Of a stretch of 20,636 nt of DNA, positions 17,765 through 20,636 are shown piece after piece (within the stretch, counting starts at the first letter, position 1; each line of letters starts with the position of its first letter). The stretch spans positions 1 through 20,636 of the forward strand of contig CAUBDX010000039.1 of the NCBI GenBank assembly GCA_958434805.1. The letters are read 5' to 3'. The position numbers were made by a program, and so were the translations under genes. The notes under the pieces were generated by a model. The model was not told where the DNA came from, made no database searches, and saw only the letters and a list, made by a program, of their open reading frames with translations. The DNA is from an uncultured Phocaeicola sp. Its GTDB lineage: Bacteria > Bacteroidota > Bacteroidia > Bacteroidales > Bacteroidaceae.

Positions 17765-18931
17765 ATGTTAACTCAAATCATAAACGGAAAGATTCTAACT
17801 CCACAAGGGTGGCTGAAAGACGGTTCGGTCTTGATAAGCGATAATAAAATTTTGGAAGTAACAAACTGTGACCTTGCAGTAGTCGGGGCAACTTTAATAG
17901 ATGCTAAAGGAATGTATATCGTCCCTGGTGGTGTTGAAATTCACGTTCACGGTGGTGGAGGACGTGATTTCATGGAAGGTACAGAAGAGGCTTTCCGTGC
18001 GGCTGTCGCAGCTCATATGCAACATGGTACAACCAGTATATTTCCAACCTTGTCTTCTTCAACCATACCGATGATTCGTGCTGCGGCTGAAACTACCGAA
18101 AAGCTGATGGCAGAGAAAGATAGTCCGGTTTTAGGGCTCCATCTGGAGGGACATTATTTTAATATGAAAATGGCAGGCGGGCAGATTCCTGAGAATATAA
18201 AGAATCCGGATCCGGAAGAATATATTCCTTTGTTGGAAGAAACACATTGCATCAAGCGCTGGGATGCAGCTCCGGAACTTCCGGGTGCCATGCAGTTCGG
18301 CAAATACATTACTTCAAAAGGAGTTTTGGCATCAGTAGGACATACACAGGCTGAGTATGAAGATATATTGACTGCTTACGAGGCCGGATATACGCATGCC
18401 ACTCATTTCTATAATGCGATGCCCGGTTTTCATAAACGCCGTGAATATAAATATGAAGGTACAGTAGAAAGCATTTATTTGATTGATGACATGACAGTTG
18501 AAGTAGTGGCTGACGGAATTCATGTGCCTCCTACTATCTTGCGCCTGGTGTATAAAATTAAAGGAGTAGAGCGTACCTGTCTGATTACAGATGCATTGGC
18601 TTGCGCAGCCAGCGACAGTAATGTAGCTTTTGACCCGCGTGTCATCATAGAAGATGGAGTCTGCAAGTTGGCCGACCGTTCTGCTTTGGCAGGGAGTGTG
18701 GCAACGATGGACCGTTTGATCCGTACAATGGTTCAAAAGGCTGAAATTCCGTTGGAAGATGCCGTGCGTATGGCTTCTGAAACTCCGGCTCGTCTCATGG
18801 GAGTGGGAGACCGGAAAGGTACCCTTCAGCGGGGCAAGGATGCAGATATTATGGTACTCGACAAGGATTTAAACGTAAGAGCCGTCTGGGCTATGGGAAA
18901 ACTGGTTGAAGGTACGAATAAGTTATTTTAA
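17765..18931 (+). CDS. nagA: N-acetylglucosamine-6-phosphate deacetylase (NagA), copy 1
   Basis: Amidohydrolase that converts GlcNAc-6-phosphate to glucosamine-6-phosphate and acetate in amino-sugar catabolism and cell-wall recycling. The 388 residues are normal. Expected residues are present: HVH at 60-62, metal-ligand Glu128 in GLHLEG, His193 in VGHT, His214 in HATHFYNAM, substrate-contact His253 in ADGIHV, and catalytic Asp276 in CLITDA. One oddity is residue 130: the family's usual LEGPY/W/F motif reads LEGHY here, with His for Pro. The HxH pair suggests the two-metal-site form rather than the single-metal Escherichia coli form. It is the first gene of a two-gene operon, followed after 12 nt by a close paralog. 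No nagB is in view. Confidence 0.93.
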   Translation: MLTQIINGKILTPQGWLKDGSVLISDNKILEVTNCDLAVVGATLIDAKGMYIVPGGVEIHVHGGGGRDFMEGTEEAFRAAVAAHMQHGTTSIFPTLSSSTIPMIRAAAETTEKLMAEKDSPVLGLHLEGHYFNMKMAGGQIPENIKNPDPEEYIPLLEETHCIKRWDAAPELPGAMQFGKYITSKGVLASVGHTQAEYEDILTAYEAGYTHATHFYNAMPGFHKRREYKYEGTVESIYLIDDMTVEVVADGIHVPPTILRLVYKIKGVERTCLITDALACAASDSNVAFDPRVIIEDGVCKLADRSALAGSVATMDRLIRTMVQKAEIPLEDAVRMASETPARLMGVGDRKGTLQRGKDADIMVLDKDLNVRAVWAMGKLVEGTNKLF

Positions 18932-18943
18932 TAGAAGTATTGT

Positions 18944-20110
18944 ATGTTGACTCAAATAATAAATGGTCATATATTGACTCCTCAGGGCTGGTTGGCAGAT
19001 GGTTCCGTGCTGATTAGCGATGGTAAGATTCTGGAAGTAACCAATAGTGATTTGGCTGTAATTGGAGCAAATGTAGTGGATGCCAAAGGAATGTTTATTG
19101 TCCCGGGATTCGTGGCGATGAATGTACATGGAGGTGGCGGACATGATTTTACCGAATGTACAGAAGAAGCATTCCGTTCTGCTATTGACGCACATCTGAA
19201 ACGGGGAGCTACTACTATTTTTCCTACTTTGTCGGCGTCGAAAGCTGAAACGATCTTAAAGGGAGCAGCTATCTGTGAACACTTGATGGCTGAAAAGAAG
19301 AGCCCGGTGCTGGGGTTGCATCTGGAAGGTCCTTATCTGAACTCGAAAATGGCAGGTCACCAGTACGGAGAATCGATAAAGGAAGTTGATCCGGAGGAGT
19401 ATCAGGCTATATTGGAGAAGACAACCTGTATTAAACGTTGGGATGTAAGTCCAGAACTTGAAGGAGCACATGACTTTGCACAATACCTTCACTCAAAAGG
19501 AATCTTGGCTGCTATTACACATACCGAAGCTGAATACGATGAAATTCGGGCGGCCTATCAAGTAGGATTTACCCATGCAGCTCAATTCTATAATGCAATG
19601 CCGGGTTTCCATAAGCGCCGTGAGTATAAGTATGAAGGAACGGTGGAAAGTGTATTCCTGACAGATGGAATGACGGTAGAAGTGATAGCCGACGGAAAGC
19701 ATTTGCCTTCAACTATTTTGCGTTTGGTCTATAAACTGAAGGGAGCCGACAAGACTTGTTTGGTAACTGATGCCCTTTCGTATGCCGGGTGTGATAAAAA
19801 ACCGGAAGCCGATTCACGCATCATTATAGAAGACGGAGTATGTAAGTTGGCAGATCACTCTTCACTTGCCGGAAGTATTGCCACGATGGATGTATTGGTA
19901 CGTACGATGGTTCAGAAAGCAGACATTCCGCTGGAAGATGCTATCCGTATGGCTTCTGAAACACCGGCACGTTTGATGGGAGTTGACGACCGTAAAGGCT
20001 CATTGCAGCGGGGAAAAGATGCGGATATTGTTATATTAGACCGGAAATTGAATGTTCGGGCTGTATGGTCGGAAGGAAGTTTGGTTTCAGGAACAGATAC
20101 ATTGGTATAA
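18944..20110 (+). CDS. NagA-like paralog, copy 2, with two substituted metal ligands
   Basis: Tandem paralog of the preceding gene: also 388 residues, alignable without gaps, and identical over long stretches (for example FYNAMPGFHKRREYKYEGTV). It keeps Glu128 (LHLEGPY, with the normal Pro), His193, His253 and catalytic Asp276. It differs at two metal-ligand positions: the HxH motif reads NVH (Asn60), and HATHFYNAM reads HAAQFYNAM (Gln214). Gly192 before His193 is Thr. His214 matches His216 of E. coli NagA, a core zinc ligand, so metal binding should be altered. It may act on a different N-acyl sugar phosphate, use another metal, or be a non-catalytic partner. The frame is fully open, with no sign of decay. 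It lies 12 nt after copy 1 and before a strong terminator. Confidence 0.9.
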   Translation: MLTQIINGHILTPQGWLADGSVLISDGKILEVTNSDLAVIGANVVDAKGMFIVPGFVAMNVHGGGGHDFTECTEEAFRSAIDAHLKRGATTIFPTLSASKAETILKGAAICEHLMAEKKSPVLGLHLEGPYLNSKMAGHQYGESIKEVDPEEYQAILEKTTCIKRWDVSPELEGAHDFAQYLHSKGILAAITHTEAEYDEIRAAYQVGFTHAAQFYNAMPGFHKRREYKYEGTVESVFLTDGMTVEVIADGKHLPSTILRLVYKLKGADKTCLVTDALSYAGCDKKPEADSRIIIEDGVCKLADHSSLAGSIATMDVLVRTMVQKADIPLEDAIRMASETPARLMGVDDRKGSLQRGKDADIVILDRKLNVRAVWSEGSLVSGTDTLV

Positions 20111-20238
20111 ATCGGAGAATATCCTGTATCACTCGTTTTGTATATGCTCGGCATGCTGGCGATAGGGTTAAAATGAACCTTGTTGTATTGCGGCTGTGAA
20201 AGTGAACTTACAATGAACGAAGCAACTTAAAATAAAAG

Positions 20239-20282
20239 AAAGGATGACCAGAAAGAATAAAGTGACTGGTCATCCTTTTTTA
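20239..20282 (+). terminator. Rho-independent terminator after the nagA pair
   Basis: GGATGACCAG (20242-20251) pairs perfectly with CTGGTCATCC (20266-20275) around a 14-nt loop, followed by TTTTTTT. The A-run before the left arm extends the stem and could make it work in both directions. It lies about 130 nt after the copy 2 stop codon. Confidence 0.9.
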
Positions 20283-20416
20283 GTTGCTTGATCTTGAATC
20301 CTTTTCGGGTAGATAAGAAAGCCGGAAGTTCATCCTTTGAAACTGACGTTTGGCGGGGTGTTGAAACGTTTCGAGAAACAATGTTGCGTTTTTTTTGTAA
20401 AAAAATGCGTCATAGT

Positions 20417-20447
20417 TTTGGAAGTTTCAGAAAAAGCGTTACCTTTG
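20417..20447 (+). promoter_or_regulatory. Strong promoter for the tRNA cluster
   Basis: TTTG at 20417-20420, exactly 19 nt, then TACCTTTG at 20440-20447, a full match to the Bacteroidetes consensus. Transcription would start near 20454, about 35 nt before the tRNA-Gly. It is the best-formed promoter in the window, as expected for a stable RNA operon. Confidence 0.82.
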
Positions 20448-20488
20448 CACTCGCAATCGGGAAGATAGCCCGATAGTATAAAAGAAAT

Positions 20489-20561
20489 GCGGAAATAGCT
20501 CAGTTGGTAGAGCATAACCTTGCCAAGGTTAGGGTCGCGAGTTCGAGTCTCGTTTTCCGCT
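20489..20561 (+). tRNA. tRNA-Gly (anticodon GCC)
   Basis: A complete 73-nt cloverleaf. The acceptor arm GCGGAAA pairs with TTTCCGC; the D arm contains AGCTCAGTTGGTAGAGC; the anticodon stem TAACC/GGTTA encloses loop TTGCCAA with anticodon GCC; the T arm contains GTTCGAGTC. The discriminator is T20561. CCA is not encoded, so it must be added after transcription. Confidence 0.96.
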
Positions 20562-20587
20562 CACGTAAAGAAAAGTTTGCGCGAAAA

Positions 20588-20636
20588 GCCCAGGTGGCGG
20601 AATGGTAGACGCGCACGTTTCAGGTGCGTGTGTCGA
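20588..20636 (+). tRNA. tRNA-Leu (anticodon CAG), partial, cut by window end
   Basis: The 5' part of a class II tRNA, 26 nt after tRNA-Gly and probably in the same transcript. It begins GCCCAGGTGGCGG. The D arm contains GGAATGGTAGACGCG, and the anticodon stem CACGT/GCGTG encloses loop TTCAGGT with anticodon CAG. The layout closely follows bacterial tRNA-Leu(CAG). The variable arm has just begun when the window ends. Confidence 0.9.

Larger units (their letters stand above)
20111..20488. other. Intergenic region between the nagA pair and the tRNA genes
   Basis: This 378-nt stretch holds the nagA terminator (20239-20282) and the tRNA promoter (20417-20447), listed separately, plus a perfect 10-bp palindrome GAAACGTTTC at 20363-20372 of unknown role. 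I see no gene: the one open frame of about 60 codons (20288-20476) overlaps the tRNA promoter and has no family features. Confidence 0.6.

Noticed and set aside
20288..20476. 62-codon open frame before the tRNAs
   Set aside because: It covers the well-formed tRNA promoter, has no start context or homology signal, and ends just before tRNA-Gly.
20489..20636. tRNA cluster as an integration site for a mobile island
   Set aside because: tRNA genes are common attachment sites, but no integrase, direct repeat of a tRNA 3' end or composition change was seen nearby.

Overview
The window looks like chromosomal DNA from a member of the Bacteroidales (Bacteroides, Phocaeicola or a close relative). Three things support this. 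Several intergenic regions carry the Bacteroidetes-type promoter (-33 TTTG or TTG, about 19-20 nt, then -7 TAnnTTTG). Shine-Dalgarno sequences are mostly absent. The gene content fits: a large secreted family-2 beta-galactosidase, SbcCD, and NagA paralogs. I cannot name the species from the sequence.

Region 1 (1-4934) is a compact type III-B (Cmr) CRISPR effector operon on the plus strand: an HD-less Cas10 with an intact GGDD motif, Cmr3, Cmr4, and one polypeptide that appears to fuse Cmr5 and Cmr6. No cmr1, cas6, cas1, cas2, CRISPR array or recognisable ring-nucleotide effector is visible. The operon ends in a strong hairpin terminator. A short open frame just upstream overlaps the cas10 start by ATGA and may be the tail of a lost or remodelled gene.

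Region 2 (about 4941-9661) starts with its own Bacteroidetes-type promoter. It holds a 1185-residue protein with a beta-rich N-terminal region and three tandem CbbX/SpoVK-type AAA+ domains, the third with a degenerate ATPase site. A 337-residue protein of unknown function follows in the same direction. This pair is the least understood part of the window and the best candidate for an undescribed system. Its position beside the Cmr operon is suggestive, but the terminator and new promoter argue for separate transcription.

Region 3 (9675-17436, minus strand) holds a large secreted GH2 beta-galactosidase, a strong terminator, and then sbcD-sbcC with a 4-nt overlap. SbcCD is the Mre11/Rad50-like nuclease-ATPase that processes DNA ends and hairpins. 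SbcC runs convergently into the 337-residue gene.

Region 4 (17437-20282, plus strand) has a 328-nt divergent intergenic region and two tandem nagA-like genes 12 nt apart, both 388 residues and alignable without gaps. The second copy has replaced two histidines that serve as metal ligands in the family. A strong terminator follows.

Region 5 (20417-20636) has a near-ideal promoter, a complete tRNA-Gly(GCC), and a tRNA-Leu(CAG) cut off by the window edge. No insertion sequence, integrase or CRISPR array was seen.
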